DNA of 64,000 bases from VRUE01 sp963805475 (GTDB lineage Bacteria > Actinomycetota > Thermoleophilia > Solirubrobacterales > 70-9): assembly GCA_963805475.1 (NCBI GenBank), contig CAWDUO010000008.1, positions 124,001 to 188,000 on the forward strand, written 5' to 3'. The notes beneath the pieces were generated by a model that saw only the letters and a program-made list of their open reading frames with translations, had not been told where the DNA came from and did not search any database. The translations under genes and the position numbers were made by a program. Below, piece after piece: positions 1 through 7,746 of the stretch. Position 1 is the stretch's first letter, and each line of letters opens with the position of its first letter.

Positions 1-247
1 TCGTGCTGTCGGCCTCGCCGGCTTCGCGGGCGGCCGCGAAGGCGCGGTCGAGGTTGGGGCCGATCTTCGCCGTGGTCCCGGCCTGGGCCATTTCGTGGCA
101 GACGCCGCACTTCTGGATGAACAGGGTGCGGCCGCGCTGCACGTCGGCCGTCGTCGTGCCGCAGCCCGAGGAGGCGACGACGATCGCCGTCAGGGCGGCG
201 AGGGCGAGCAGGGCGCGGATGAGGTTGGTAGGCGTGGGCATCGTCAT
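1..247 (-). CDS. Cytochrome c lipoprotein, 3' end beyond window
   Basis: Read on the minus strand from ATG at 247, this gives a hydrophobic leader (about residues 8-26) ending in a lipobox-like SSGC, then one heme-binding CGVCH motif near residue 50. The reading frame is open to the window edge, so 82 residues are visible and the distal Met ligand is not. A small monoheme cytochrome c anchored outside the membrane would carry electrons to or from a terminal oxidase, which fits the oxidase-like operon 0.8 kb away. A TAGACT-like -10 lies on the minus strand at 267-272. The start could also be the ATG at 241. Family assignment is firm; the partner is inferred. Confidence 0.8.
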   Translation of the reverse strand, partial: MTMPTPTNLIRALLALAALTAIVVASSGCGTTTADVQRGRTLFIQKCGVCHEMAQAGTTAKIGPNLDRAFAAAREAGEADST

Positions 248-373
248 ACGGCGCGGAGCGCGCCGCAGTCTATATGCCCGGCACGCGTCAGCCATGCCTG
301 ACCGCGCCGCCGCCGTCGGGTAGGCTTGAGGCGATTCGCACTAATCCGCGAGCCGCGAAGGAGGGCGACGAGA

Positions 374-775
374 ATGCAGGTACGGGAAGGAATGTCGGAG
401 GTGGTGCTGACCGTGGGGCCGTCGCACACGCTGCGCGAGGCGGCCGCGATGATGACCGAGCGGGGGATCGGCGCCGCCCTGGTCAATGACGACGGGAAGC
501 CGGTGCCGTGCATCGTCACCGAGCGCGACGTGCTCAACTCGCTCGGCCGCGGCGAGGACCCCGACTCCGAGACCGTCTCCGCCCACATGAGCGGGGCCGT
601 GATCGCCGCCGCGCCCGAGTGGAGCCTCGAGCGCGCCGCGGCGGAGATGTCGACCCGCGGCATCCGCCACCTCGTCGTCTTCGAGGACGGCGCCGTGATC
701 GGCATGCTCTCGATCAGGGACATCGTCAGGTGCTGGACGGCCACCGGAGCCACCTCAGGCATGAGCCCCGACTGA
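374..775 (+). CDS. CBS-domain pair protein
   Basis: A 133-residue soluble protein made almost entirely of two CBS motifs (about residues 5-60 and 68-125), with the usual pattern of T/S-L-x-A-A-x-x-M and I-V-T-E-R-D (first) and L-S-I-R-D-I (second). Tandem CBS modules bind adenine nucleotides and act as small regulators. The ATG at 374 is preceded by AAGGAGGG, so it is preferred over the in-frame upstream start at 326. It is a single gene between the oxidase-like operon and the cytochrome c gene, both on the other strand. Ligand and target cannot be read from the sequence. Confidence 0.85.
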   Translation: MQVREGMSEVVLTVGPSHTLREAAAMMTERGIGAALVNDDGKPVPCIVTERDVLNSLGRGEDPDSETVSAHMSGAVIAAAPEWSLERAAAEMSTRGIRHLVVFEDGAVIGMLSIRDIVRCWTATGATSGMSPD

Positions 776-784
776 CGGAGTCGC

Positions 785-1075
785 TCAGGAGAGCGGGAAC
801 TTGATCTTTTCCACCGGGAGCACAGCGCCGCGGGCATGTTGCTTGCGCGGCAGGCGGAAGTAGTCGCGGGTGGCGCCGCGGATCATGCTGCGCAGGGCGA
901 AGAGCAGGATGACGATGCCGACGATCGAGAAGATCCAGCCGCGCACCATGAAGCCCTCGGCGAAGATGCCGCAGACGGCGGCGAGCGCGCCGAGCGCGAA
1001 GAAGGCCGGCGCCCAGGAGGGGCGGGGCGGGTAGACCAGCTCGCCGGGCTCGGGGATCTCGCGGTGCTCGCTCAT
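785..1075 (-). CDS. Small two-helix membrane protein, cytochrome oxidase subunit IV-like
   Basis: This is a 96-residue protein with a Pro-rich N-terminus, two membrane helices (about residues 20-43 and 47-66) and a basic C-terminal tail. Size, topology and position as last gene of the oxidase-like operon match the small subunit IV (CtaF-like) of actinobacterial aa3 oxidases, but no diagnostic residue exists in that family, so the name rests on context. The ATG lies 10 bases after the stop of the 37-residue gene upstream. Alternative: an unrelated small membrane protein co-transcribed with the operon. Confidence 0.6.
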   Translation of the reverse strand: MSEHREIPEPGELVYPPRPSWAPAFFALGALAAVCGIFAEGFMVRGWIFSIVGIVILLFALRSMIRGATRDYFRLPRKQHARGAVLPVEKIKFPLS

Positions 1076-1084
1076 CTCAGTCGC

Positions 1085-1198
1085 TCATACCGCGATGTAG
1101 AGGGTGGCGGCGACGAAGCAGAGGGCGAAGATCGCCGCGGCGATCCCCCCGGCGAGGAGGCCGGCGGACATGTCTCGTCTGGCGGTCTCGCGGTCCAC
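1085..1198 (-). CDS. Very small single-helix membrane protein
   Basis: A 37-codon frame starts with GTG at 1198 (ATG at 1171 is a shorter option, 28 residues). It encodes a short charged N-terminus followed by one hydrophobic helix ending in YIAV. It lies between the palindrome downstream of heme O synthase and the subunit IV-like gene, in the same direction, with a 9-base gap to the next start. Small single-helix subunits are common in oxidase operons, which is the basis of the guess. No clear ribosome binding site is visible before either start. Confidence 0.5.
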   Translation of the reverse strand: MDRETARRDMSAGLLAGGIAAAIFALCFVAATLYIAV

Positions 1199-1230
1199 GG
1201 GTGGATTTCTATCACGCGACCGCGTCGCGT

Positions 1231-1276
1231 CGTTTCCGACTTTTTCCACACCCCGGTGTGGTCAAAGTCGGAAACG
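1231..1276. repeat. Long inverted repeat between ctaB and the small membrane genes
   Basis: Perfect 13-base outer arms CGTTTCCGACTTT (1231-1243) and AAAGTCGGAAACG (1264-1276) enclose a second 7-base pair CCACACC/GGTGTGG (1246-1252 and 1255-1261). It sits 10 bases past the ctaB stop, inside the operon. It could reduce transcription of the two small downstream genes or stabilise the ctaB message. It resembles the other palindromes of this window in size and T-rich arms but does not share their arm sequence. Confidence 0.8.
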
Positions 1277-1286
1277 AGAAGACGGG

Positions 1287-2186
1287 TCAGCCAAGCCTGG
1301 CGTCGATCGCCATCGCGCCGAAGAGCAGCGCCAGGTAGGCGAGCGAGAAGAGGTAGGTGCGCAACGCCCAGCGGCGGTTGGCGCTGCGCAGCAGGCGCAC
1401 GGCGCAGTAGATGAAGCCGGCGCCGAGCGCCATCGAGGGAAACAGGTAGGCGAGCCCGAAGCCGCCGGCGCAGAAGGGCAGCTGCGTGACCGCGTAGAGA
1501 AGCACGGTGTAGAGGAGGATCTGGCGCCGCGTCTCGTCCTCGCCGCGCACGACCGGCAGCATCGGCACTCCCGCCTTGGCGTACTCGTCCTTCATCAGCA
1601 GCGAGAGCGCCCAGAAGTGCGGCGGGGTCCAGAAGAAGACGATCGCGAAGAGGAAGAGGGCGGTGCCGCTGAGCCCGCCGGTGACCGCCGCCCAGGCGAC
1701 CAGCGGCGGCATCGCGCCGGCGGCGCCTCCGATCACGATGTTCTGCGGCGTAGTGCGCTTCAGCCAGAGCGTGTAGACGAAGACGTAGCCGGCGAAGCCG
1801 GCGAGCGAGAGGGTCGCGGCGAGCGGGTTGACGGCGCTCGCCAGCAGGGCGAAGGAGCAGAGCTCGAGCAGGGCGCCGAAGCCGATCGCGGCGCGCGCCG
1901 AGATCCGCCCGGCGGCCACCGGGCGGTCGGCGGTGCGGGCCATCGTGCGGTCGATGTCGCGGTCGACGGCGTGGTTGACGGCGCCGGCGCCGCCGGCCGA
2001 GAGGGCGCCGCCGAGGCAGGTGAGCAGAACGAGCCCGATCGAGGGGTCGCCGGCGACGTACATCGTCGTCACCGTGGTGAAGAGCAGCAGCGACTGCACC
2101 TTCGGCTTGGTCAGCGTGACCAGGTCGCGCGGCAGCGAGGGCGCGGCCGGGCGCCGCGCGATAGCGGCGGTTTCGGCGCTGCTCAT
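1287..2186 (-). CDS. ctaB: Heme O synthase (protoheme IX farnesyltransferase)
   Basis: This UbiA-family membrane prenyltransferase transfers a farnesyl group to heme b to make heme O, the first step to heme A for terminal oxidases. The 299-residue protein has the expected 8-9 membrane helices. The first Asp-rich motif NHAVDRDID followed by R-T-x-x-R-P is intact, as are KRTTPQNIVIGG and the later D-E-x-A-K-A-G-V-P-M-L-P loop. The start is ATG 2186; a longer frame runs back into the upstream gene but carries no family sequence. It is third in the oxidase-like operon, 17 bases after the subunit I-like gene. Intact catalytic motifs contrast with the degenerate oxidase subunits next to it. Confidence 0.95.
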   Translation of the reverse strand: MSSAETAAIARRPAAPSLPRDLVTLTKPKVQSLLLFTTVTTMYVAGDPSIGLVLLTCLGGALSAGGAGAVNHAVDRDIDRTMARTADRPVAAGRISARAAIGFGALLELCSFALLASAVNPLAATLSLAGFAGYVFVYTLWLKRTTPQNIVIGGAAGAMPPLVAWAAVTGGLSGTALFLFAIVFFWTPPHFWALSLLMKDEYAKAGVPMLPVVRGEDETRRQILLYTVLLYAVTQLPFCAGGFGLAYLFPSMALGAGFIYCAVRLLRSANRRWALRTYLFSLAYLALLFGAMAIDARLG

Positions 2187-2203
2187 CGGACGATCACAAC
2201 GCG

Positions 2204-3895
2204 TCAGGCTACCGGCTGGCGCTCGCCGGCCGGTGGGCGCTCGCGGGCGCTGCGGTGGGCGATCGCGGCGCGGATGTCGCGCATCGGCCGGGCGCTGCGC
2301 ACGTCCGGCAGCAGGTCGAAGTTGTGCGGCTCCGGCGGCGAGAGGGCGAACCACTCGAGCGAGTCGCCGCCCCAGGCGTCGTGGCCGGCCGGACGGCCGC
2401 CCTCGCGGCTGAGGATCGCGTTGGCGAGCGTCATGAAGATGCCGGCGGCGAGGACGAAGGCGCCGATCGTGGCGATCAGGTTGTAGGCGTCGAGGCCGTT
2501 GCCGTTGAAGAACTTGTAGGCGTCGACGACCTGGTCGTGCTCGCTGCCGGCGAGGAACAGCGGCACGAAGGCGACGAGGATGCCGATCGCCATCGTCCAG
2601 AAGGAGAAGCGGGCGAGCGTCTCGCCCATCGTCCGCCCGGTCATCTTCGGGAACCACCAGTGCAGCGCCGCGAAGCCGCCGAAGACTGCGCCGCCGACCA
2701 GCGCGAAGTGGGTCGCCGCGGTGCTGTCGGTGGTGTGCTGGAGGCGCCAGCCGGCGGCGACGAGCGAGTGGCTCATCTCGGAGACGAGGCCGATCACGAT
2801 CGCGACGATCGCTCCGGCGGCAAAGAGCAGCGGCGCGCGCATGCGGACCGTGCCGCCGCTGAGCGTCGCGATCAGGTTGAAGAAGACGAGGCCGAAGGGG
2901 ACGATCAGCGCCAGCGACATGATCATCGCGAAGTACATCCAGCCGAGGCCGATCGGCGCGGTGTACATGTTCTCCATCCAGGCGAGCGTGCCGAGCACGG
3001 CGATCGCGATCAGCGAGCCGACGATTCCGCCCCGGTTGAACAGCGGCTTGCGCGCCAGCGCCGGCACGATCTCGGCGATCGCGCCGAGCGCGAAGATCAG
3101 GATCAGCATGTAGGCGCCGGTGTAGAAGATCCAGCTCAGGTGCTGCCAGAGCAGCGGCGAGCCGCCGGCGTCGCCGGCGAAGAAGATGCCTTCGAAGTTG
3201 CGGTCGACCATCAGCATCGTTATCGCGGCCAGCATCACGGCGCCGATCGCGATCGTCAGCCAGGCGGAGATCGCCGCCGCCCAGGCGAAGATCGGCAGGC
3301 GCCGCCAGGCCATGCCGGGCGCCCGCATGCGGCGCATCGTCGCCACCAGGTCGATCGCGACGAGGACGAAGCCGAGCGTCGCCAGGCCGCAGGCGGCGAG
3401 CCAGGCGTCGACCCCGTTGTTCTCGATGAAGGCGATGCCCGAGAGCGGCGGCAGCGGGTTGACCCCGGCCTCGGGCGGGGTGAAGAGGAAGGTCACGTAG
3501 AGGACGGTGGCGCCGGCGACGAACAGCCAGGTCCCGAGCTGGCCGAGGCGCGGCAGGGCGGTGCCGCGGGCGCCGATCTGCAGCGGCGCGACGTAGTAGA
3601 AGAAGCCGAGCGCCAGCGGCAGCGCGAAGAGGAAGATCGCCGTGGCGCCGTAGAGCGAGAGCATCCGGTTGAAGGTGACCGGCGGCATGAAGGTGTTTTC
3701 CGGCACCGCCAGCTGCAGCCGCATCAGCAGCAGCTCGACGACGGCCATGAAGAGGAAGCCGAGCGCCCCGGCGATCAGGATGCGGCCGAGGTCCTTGTGG
3801 TCGGCGCTGGTCGCCAGCTGCACCCAGCGCTTGCGGCGCGGGGGGAAGCCGTCGACTACCAGCTCGGGGTTCCTGGCGGGCGCGCTCGCGCTCAT
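2204..3895 (-). CDS. Cytochrome c oxidase subunit I homologue lacking metal ligands
   Basis: 563 residues align over the whole length with aa3 oxidase subunit I (about 12 helices; landmarks PLQIGAR, MRAPGM, WQHLSWIF, EIVPALARKPLF, WWFPKMTGR). The catalytic residues are replaced. The helix II heme a His is Tyr82; the GHPEVY segment reads YTGAYM (258-263), so the CuB His, the cross-linked Tyr and the D-channel Glu are gone; the HH pair on helix VII is Glu308-Asn309; the heme a3 His is Ala394; the K-channel Lys is Val337; the D-channel Asp is Gly111. Only the helix X low-spin heme His396 remains. The frame is open and codon use is normal, so this is not decay. It starts at ATG 3895 with a 4-base ATGA overlap with the subunit II-like gene. 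Oxygen reduction looks impossible; the new role is unknown. Confidence 0.9.
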   Translation of the reverse strand: MSASAPARNPELVVDGFPPRRKRWVQLATSADHKDLGRILIAGALGFLFMAVVELLLMRLQLAVPENTFMPPVTFNRMLSLYGATAIFLFALPLALGFFYYVAPLQIGARGTALPRLGQLGTWLFVAGATVLYVTFLFTPPEAGVNPLPPLSGIAFIENNGVDAWLAACGLATLGFVLVAIDLVATMRRMRAPGMAWRRLPIFAWAAAISAWLTIAIGAVMLAAITMLMVDRNFEGIFFAGDAGGSPLLWQHLSWIFYTGAYMLILIFALGAIAEIVPALARKPLFNRGGIVGSLIAIAVLGTLAWMENMYTAPIGLGWMYFAMIMSLALIVPFGLVFFNLIATLSGGTVRMRAPLLFAAGAIVAIVIGLVSEMSHSLVAAGWRLQHTTDSTAATHFALVGGAVFGGFAALHWWFPKMTGRTMGETLARFSFWTMAIGILVAFVPLFLAGSEHDQVVDAYKFFNGNGLDAYNLIATIGAFVLAAGIFMTLANAILSREGGRPAGHDAWGGDSLEWFALSPPEPHNFDLLPDVRSARPMRDIRAAIAHRSARERPPAGERQPVA

Positions 3896-4590
3896 GGCGT
3901 TTCTCCGTTTTCGATCAGCTTGACGACGCGGTCCTGCGCGGCCTGGATCTCGCTCTTCTGGGTCTTGACGAAGGCTTCGTACTGCGCCGGGGAGACGACT
4001 TCGACCGCGGTCCGCATCGCCGCGTAGGCCTGGCCGGAGAGGGTCGCCGCCTGGCCGTAGTAGGTCCCTTCTTCGTCGGCGCGGAAGACGACTTCGTGGG
4101 TCTTGCCCGGCACGGCGTCGGTCTTCGGCGCCAGGTCGGGGACGTCCCAGGTGTGGACGACATCGGTGGAGAGGAGGTCCAGCTTGACCTCGGTGTCGAC
4201 CGGGACGACGAGCCGGTAATAGGAGAAGGTTTCGTTCGGGTACTGGTAGCGCCACAGCCACTGCTGGCCCGTCGCCTTGATCGTCAGCGGTTCGCCGTGG
4301 GCGGTCCGGAGGCCGGCCGGGCCGGTAGCGGGCGCCTCGCGCGCCTTGTCGGTGAAGACGATGCCCAGCACGAGCAGGGCGAGGGCGAAGACGCCAAGCG
4401 CGCCGCCGACGCGCAGCTGGATGCCGCGGCCACCGGTCACCTGGCGCGGCTCGGCGCCGCGCTCGGCGCGGTTGCGCGCGAGCACGAAGAGCAGCCCGCC
4501 GATCGCGGCGACCCCGAGGATCACCGCGGCGACGAAGCCGATCCAGAACAGGGTGTCGATCTGGTCGATGCCGGGACTGTGTGGACTCAA
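3892..4590 (-). CDS. Cytochrome c oxidase subunit II homologue lacking the CuA site
   Basis: 232 residues: two membrane helices (about 14-38 and 60-80), then an exported cupredoxin domain with QQWLWRYQYP, DVVHTWDVP and EGTYYGQ landmarks. In true CtaC the CuA loop reads C-x-E-x-C-x-x-x-H-x-x-M; here it reads A181-A-T183-L-S185-G-Q-A-Y189-A-A-M192. Both Cys, the Glu carbonyl ligand and the second His are lost; His146 and Met192 remain. It therefore cannot hold a dinuclear CuA centre. The only usable start is TTG at 4590, 9 bases after a minus-strand TAGGAT, giving a nearly leaderless message. It is first gene of the operon and overlaps the subunit I-like gene by 4 bases, which suggests coupled translation and a joint complex. 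Confidence 0.9.
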   Translation of the reverse strand: MSPHSPGIDQIDTLFWIGFVAAVILGVAAIGGLLFVLARNRAERGAEPRQVTGGRGIQLRVGGALGVFALALLVLGIVFTDKAREAPATGPAGLRTAHGEPLTIKATGQQWLWRYQYPNETFSYYRLVVPVDTEVKLDLLSTDVVHTWDVPDLAPKTDAVPGKTHEVVFRADEEGTYYGQAATLSGQAYAAMRTAVEVVSPAQYEAFVKTQKSEIQAAQDRVVKLIENGETP

Positions 4591-4599
4591 AGCGCGGCC

Positions 4600-4609
4600 A
4601 TCCTATACT
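4600..4609. promoter_or_regulatory. Overlapping divergent -10 boxes
   Basis: The decamer ATCCTATACT reads TATACT on the plus strand (4604-4609, 10 bases before ATG 4620) and TAGGAT on the minus strand (4605-4600, 9 bases before TTG 4590). The two -10 boxes share two bases, so polymerase should not be able to open both at once. This couples the oxidase-like operon to the PAP2 gene. Confidence 0.6.
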
Positions 4610-4619
4610 CGCCGACCTC

Positions 4620-5561
4620 ATGAAGAAGGCCCGGCCATCTCCGGTCTTGCGTAACGCCGTGCGCGCCGGGGCGGCGGCGGCGATCGGCGCCGCGGTGGCG
4701 GTGCCGCTGCTGCGCAAGCGGGCACGGATTCCGGCCCCGGCGACCGTCGCCGCCTGCGCCGGCGGGCCGCTCGGGCTGGCCGTCCTGCGGCCGCGCTCGC
4801 GCAAGCGCGACGTGGCGATGTACGCGATGCAGATGTGGGCCTTCACGATGACCCACGAGCTGCCCTACGACGACCCCGAGGGCCTGCGCGCGCGTCTCAA
4901 GATCCGCTACCCGATCGTCGCCGACCGGGCGATCGGGCTCGGCCAGTTGCCGAACGTGCGCCTCCAGCGCGGCCTCGCCCGCCTGCGCGGGGTGGGCACG
5001 CTCAACCGCTTCCTCACCTGGGCCCACTGGCTCTGGTTCCTCGAGCCCTACGTCGCGCTCGCCTACATCCTCCTGCGCCACCCCGAGCGCTTCCCGCGCG
5101 CGGCGCGCCGCCTCGCCGCCGTCTTCGACATCGGCTGCGGCGTCTACTTCCTTGCGCCGACGGCGCCGCCCTGGTGGGCCTCGGAGAACGGCTACACCGG
5201 CGAACCGGTGCGGCGGATCATGGTCGAGGTCGGCGAGGAGACTTGGAAGTCGGCCTGGCCTGCGATGTACGGGGCGCTCGGCGGCAACCCCTGGGCGGCG
5301 ATGCCCTCGCTGCACTTCGCCACCTCGGCGACGGTGGCGATCTGTCTGGCCGAAGCCGGGCGCGGCCCGGGCGCGGCGGGCTGGGCCTACTCGCTGACGC
5401 TCGGCTTCGCCCTCGTCTACCTGGGCGAGCACTACGTCACCGACCTCCTCGCCGGCGGCGGCCTGGTCGCGGCCGTGCTGCGCGGCGAGCGCCTAGCCGA
5501 GCCGGCGGTCGAGGCCGTGACCCGGCGTCTGCAGTTCTTGGAGCGCCTGGCGAACGGGTAG
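4620..5561 (+). CDS. PAP2-superfamily membrane phosphatase or phosphotransferase
   Basis: A protein of 313 residues with several membrane helices and the PAP2 signature in its C-terminal half: PSLHFATS (second motif with catalytic His) and GEHYVTDLLAG (third motif). It resembles the AUR1/inositol phosphorylceramide synthase-like branch, which handles lipid phosphates at the membrane; the substrate is not evident. ATG 4620 fits the TATACT box just upstream; an alternative GTG at 4581 would extend into the divergent coxB-like gene. The next gene starts 10 bases downstream in the same direction, so the two may be co-transcribed. Confidence 0.85.
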   Translation: MKKARPSPVLRNAVRAGAAAAIGAAVAVPLLRKRARIPAPATVAACAGGPLGLAVLRPRSRKRDVAMYAMQMWAFTMTHELPYDDPEGLRARLKIRYPIVADRAIGLGQLPNVRLQRGLARLRGVGTLNRFLTWAHWLWFLEPYVALAYILLRHPERFPRAARRLAAVFDIGCGVYFLAPTAPPWWASENGYTGEPVRRIMVEVGEETWKSAWPAMYGALGGNPWAAMPSLHFATSATVAICLAEAGRGPGAAGWAYSLTLGFALVYLGEHYVTDLLAGGGLVAAVLRGERLAEPAVEAVTRRLQFLERLANG

Positions 5562-5571
5562 CGTCTCCTGC

Positions 5572-6720
5572 GTGTCTCAGGAGCAGCCGCAGCCGGCCAA
5601 CGGGAATGGCGGCTACGAACTGCCGCAATTCACGCCGCGGCGGATCGCCCAGACCCTGCTCGTAGTAATCGCCGTCCTGATCGGCGTCTACTTCCTCTTC
5701 CCCAAGCTGGTCGGCCTCGGCGACGCGTTGAGCAAGCTCGGCGACGCCGAGCCGGGCTGGATCGCCGTCGCGATCGGTTTCAACGTCGTCGCGATCGCCA
5801 CCTACATCGCCCTCTTCAAGGCGGTCGTCGGCGGCCGGGAGCTGCGCCTCACCTGGGGCGAGACCTACGAGATCAACATGGCGGGGGTGGCGGCGACGCT
5901 GCTCTTCTCGGCCGCCGGCGCGGGCGGCATCGCGCTCACCTACTGGGCGCTGCGCAAGGCGGGGATGGGCCGCCGCGACGTCGGCCGGCGGATGGTCGCC
6001 TTCCTCACCCTGCACTACGTCTTCTACCCGTTCGCGCTGATCGTCTTCGGCGTGCTGCTGCGCACCGGCGTGCTGCCGGGCGAGGACTCGGTCGAGCTGA
6101 CGGTGGTGCCGGCCGCGGTCGCCGGGGCGATCCTCGTGCTCGGCTTGCTGCTGGCGCTGATCCCCTCCGACCTGGGGCGCCGGGCGGCCGCCCACGCGCG
6201 CGGCGAGCGCGCGCAGGCGATCGCCCACGGCATCGCCAAAGTGCCGGCGATCGCGGCGGAAGGCTTCCGCTTCGCGCTCGGCCTCTTCGCCCACCCCTCG
6301 CGCGGCGGCCTCGCGGTGATCGGCGCCGCCGGCTTCTGGGCGGCGAACATCGGCATCCTCTGGGCCTCCTTCCAGGCCTTCGGCGTCGAAGTGCCGCTGG
6401 CCGTCGTCGTCCAGGGCTTCTTCCTCGGCATGGTCGCCAACCTCTTCCCGTTGGCGCCGGCGGGGGTCGGGGCGGTGGACGCCGGGATGATCGGCGCCTT
6501 CGTCCTCTTCGGCCTGCCCGAGGAGACGGTCTTCCCGGCGATCCTGGTCTACCGCCTGGTCGCCTTCTGGCTGCCGATCCCACCCGGCATCGTCGCCTTC
6601 TTCCAGCTGCGCAAACGGGTGGTGCGCTGGGAAGAGGAGGGCCTGCCGATTGACCGGGAAGGTACTATAAAAAGTGAAGTAATGGACAGGGCAACGGCCG
6701 ATTCGTGGGCCGATTCGTAG
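5572..6720 (+). CDS. Flippase-like integral membrane protein (UPF0104/LPG synthase TM family)
   Basis: 382 residues with about eight membrane helices, and the family feature of a long conserved core including AGVAATLLFSAAGAGG, where Gly-rich helices follow a cytoplasmic loop, and FPLAPAGVGAVDAGM near the C-terminus. Proteins of this type are the transmembrane part of lysyl-phosphatidylglycerol synthases or stand-alone lipid flippase-like proteins; no synthase domain follows here. The start is GTG 5572. The last 20 codons are AT-rich (TACTATAAAAAGTG at 6663-6676) and may hold a promoter for the next gene. Confidence 0.8.
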   Translation: MSQEQPQPANGNGGYELPQFTPRRIAQTLLVVIAVLIGVYFLFPKLVGLGDALSKLGDAEPGWIAVAIGFNVVAIATYIALFKAVVGGRELRLTWGETYEINMAGVAATLLFSAAGAGGIALTYWALRKAGMGRRDVGRRMVAFLTLHYVFYPFALIVFGVLLRTGVLPGEDSVELTVVPAAVAGAILVLGLLLALIPSDLGRRAAAHARGERAQAIAHGIAKVPAIAAEGFRFALGLFAHPSRGGLAVIGAAGFWAANIGILWASFQAFGVEVPLAVVVQGFFLGMVANLFPLAPAGVGAVDAGMIGAFVLFGLPEETVFPAILVYRLVAFWLPIPPGIVAFFQLRKRVVRWEEEGLPIDREGTIKSEVMDRATADSWADS

Positions 6721-6734
6721 ACTGGGGAACCGAG

Positions 6735-7745
6735 ATGACCGAGAAGCGCAGAGTCGAGAACGTGATCGTCGTCGGTGGCGGGCCGGCCGGCTACACCGCC
6801 GCGCTCTACACGGCGCGGGCCAACCTGGAGCCGCTCGTCTTCGAGGGCTTCCAGTGGGGCGGCCAGCTTCAGAACACGACCGACGTCGAGAACTATCCCG
6901 GCTACCCCGAGGGGATCATGGGGCCGGAGATGATGAGCCGGTTCCGCGCCCAGGCGGAGCGCTTCGGCACCCGCTTCGTCACCGACGACGTCGACCGGGT
7001 CGAGCTGAGCGACGGTGGCGTGCACCGCGTCTTCCTCGGCGAGGAGGAGCACCGGGCGAAGACCGTGATCCTGGCGATGGGGGCGGAGCCGCGCCGGCTC
7101 GGCGTCCCCGGCGAGCTCGAGTTGAGCGGCAGCGGCGTCTCCACCTGCGGCGTCTGCGACGGCGCCTTCTTCAAAGGCCGGAAGGTGATTGTGATCGGCG
7201 GCGGCGACTCGGCGATGGAGGACGCGATCTTCGTCTCCAAGTACGCCAGCGAGCTGACGATCGTCAACCGCCGCGACGAGTTCCGCGCCTCGCAGATCAT
7301 GCAGGAGCGGGCGCGCGAGCAGGGCAACATCGAGTTCAAGACCCCCTTCGTCCCCGAGGAGTTCGCCGCCGCCGAGGGCGAGCCGAAGCTCGACCACGTA
7401 CGGCTGCGCAACGCCGAGACGGGGGAGACCGAGGACTTCGCCGCCGAGGGCGCCTTCGTCGCGATCGGCCACATCCCCAAATCGGAGATCGTCGCGGGCC
7501 TGATCGACACCGACGAGGACGGCTACATCCTCACCCAGCCGGGCTCGACCAAGACCAACCTGGCCGGCGTCTTTGCCGTCGGCGACGTCGTCGATCGCAC
7601 CTACCGCCAGGCGGTCACCGCCGCCGGCACCGGCTGCATGGGCGCGCTCGACGCTGAGTGGTACCTGCGCGACACCCCGCCCAGCTCGGAGGCACACTGG
7701 CTTCCGGAGGGCGAGCCAACCGAGACCGCGCCCAGGCTCGCCTGA
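6735..7745 (+). CDS. trxB: Thioredoxin-disulfide reductase (variant CGVC active site)
   Basis: This is a low-molecular-weight flavoprotein that passes NADPH electrons to thioredoxin. 336 residues: N-terminal FAD site GGGPAGYTAALYTARA, redox-active C138-G-V-C141-D, NADPH site GGGDSAMEDA, and the C-terminal FAD motif FAVGDVVD. The usual active site is CATC; CGVC is unusual but keeps both Cys and the following Asp. ATG 6735 is preferred; a GTG at 6705 overlaps the upstream gene. No thioredoxin gene is adjacent. Peroxiredoxins elsewhere in the window could be downstream users, which is inference only. Confidence 0.95.
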   Translation: MTEKRRVENVIVVGGGPAGYTAALYTARANLEPLVFEGFQWGGQLQNTTDVENYPGYPEGIMGPEMMSRFRAQAERFGTRFVTDDVDRVELSDGGVHRVFLGEEEHRAKTVILAMGAEPRRLGVPGELELSGSGVSTCGVCDGAFFKGRKVIVIGGGDSAMEDAIFVSKYASELTIVNRRDEFRASQIMQERAREQGNIEFKTPFVPEEFAAAEGEPKLDHVRLRNAETGETEDFAAEGAFVAIGHIPKSEIVAGLIDTDEDGYILTQPGSTKTNLAGVFAVGDVVDRTYRQAVTAAGTGCMGALDAEWYLRDTPPSSEAHWLPEGEPTETAPRLA

Positions 7746-7746
7746 G

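Noticed and set aside
3896..4846. Long upstream extension of the subunit I-like frame giving 880 residues
   Set aside because: The extra part is the coxB-like gene read in another frame, very rich in Arg and Pro; the ATG at 3895 fits the family N-terminus.
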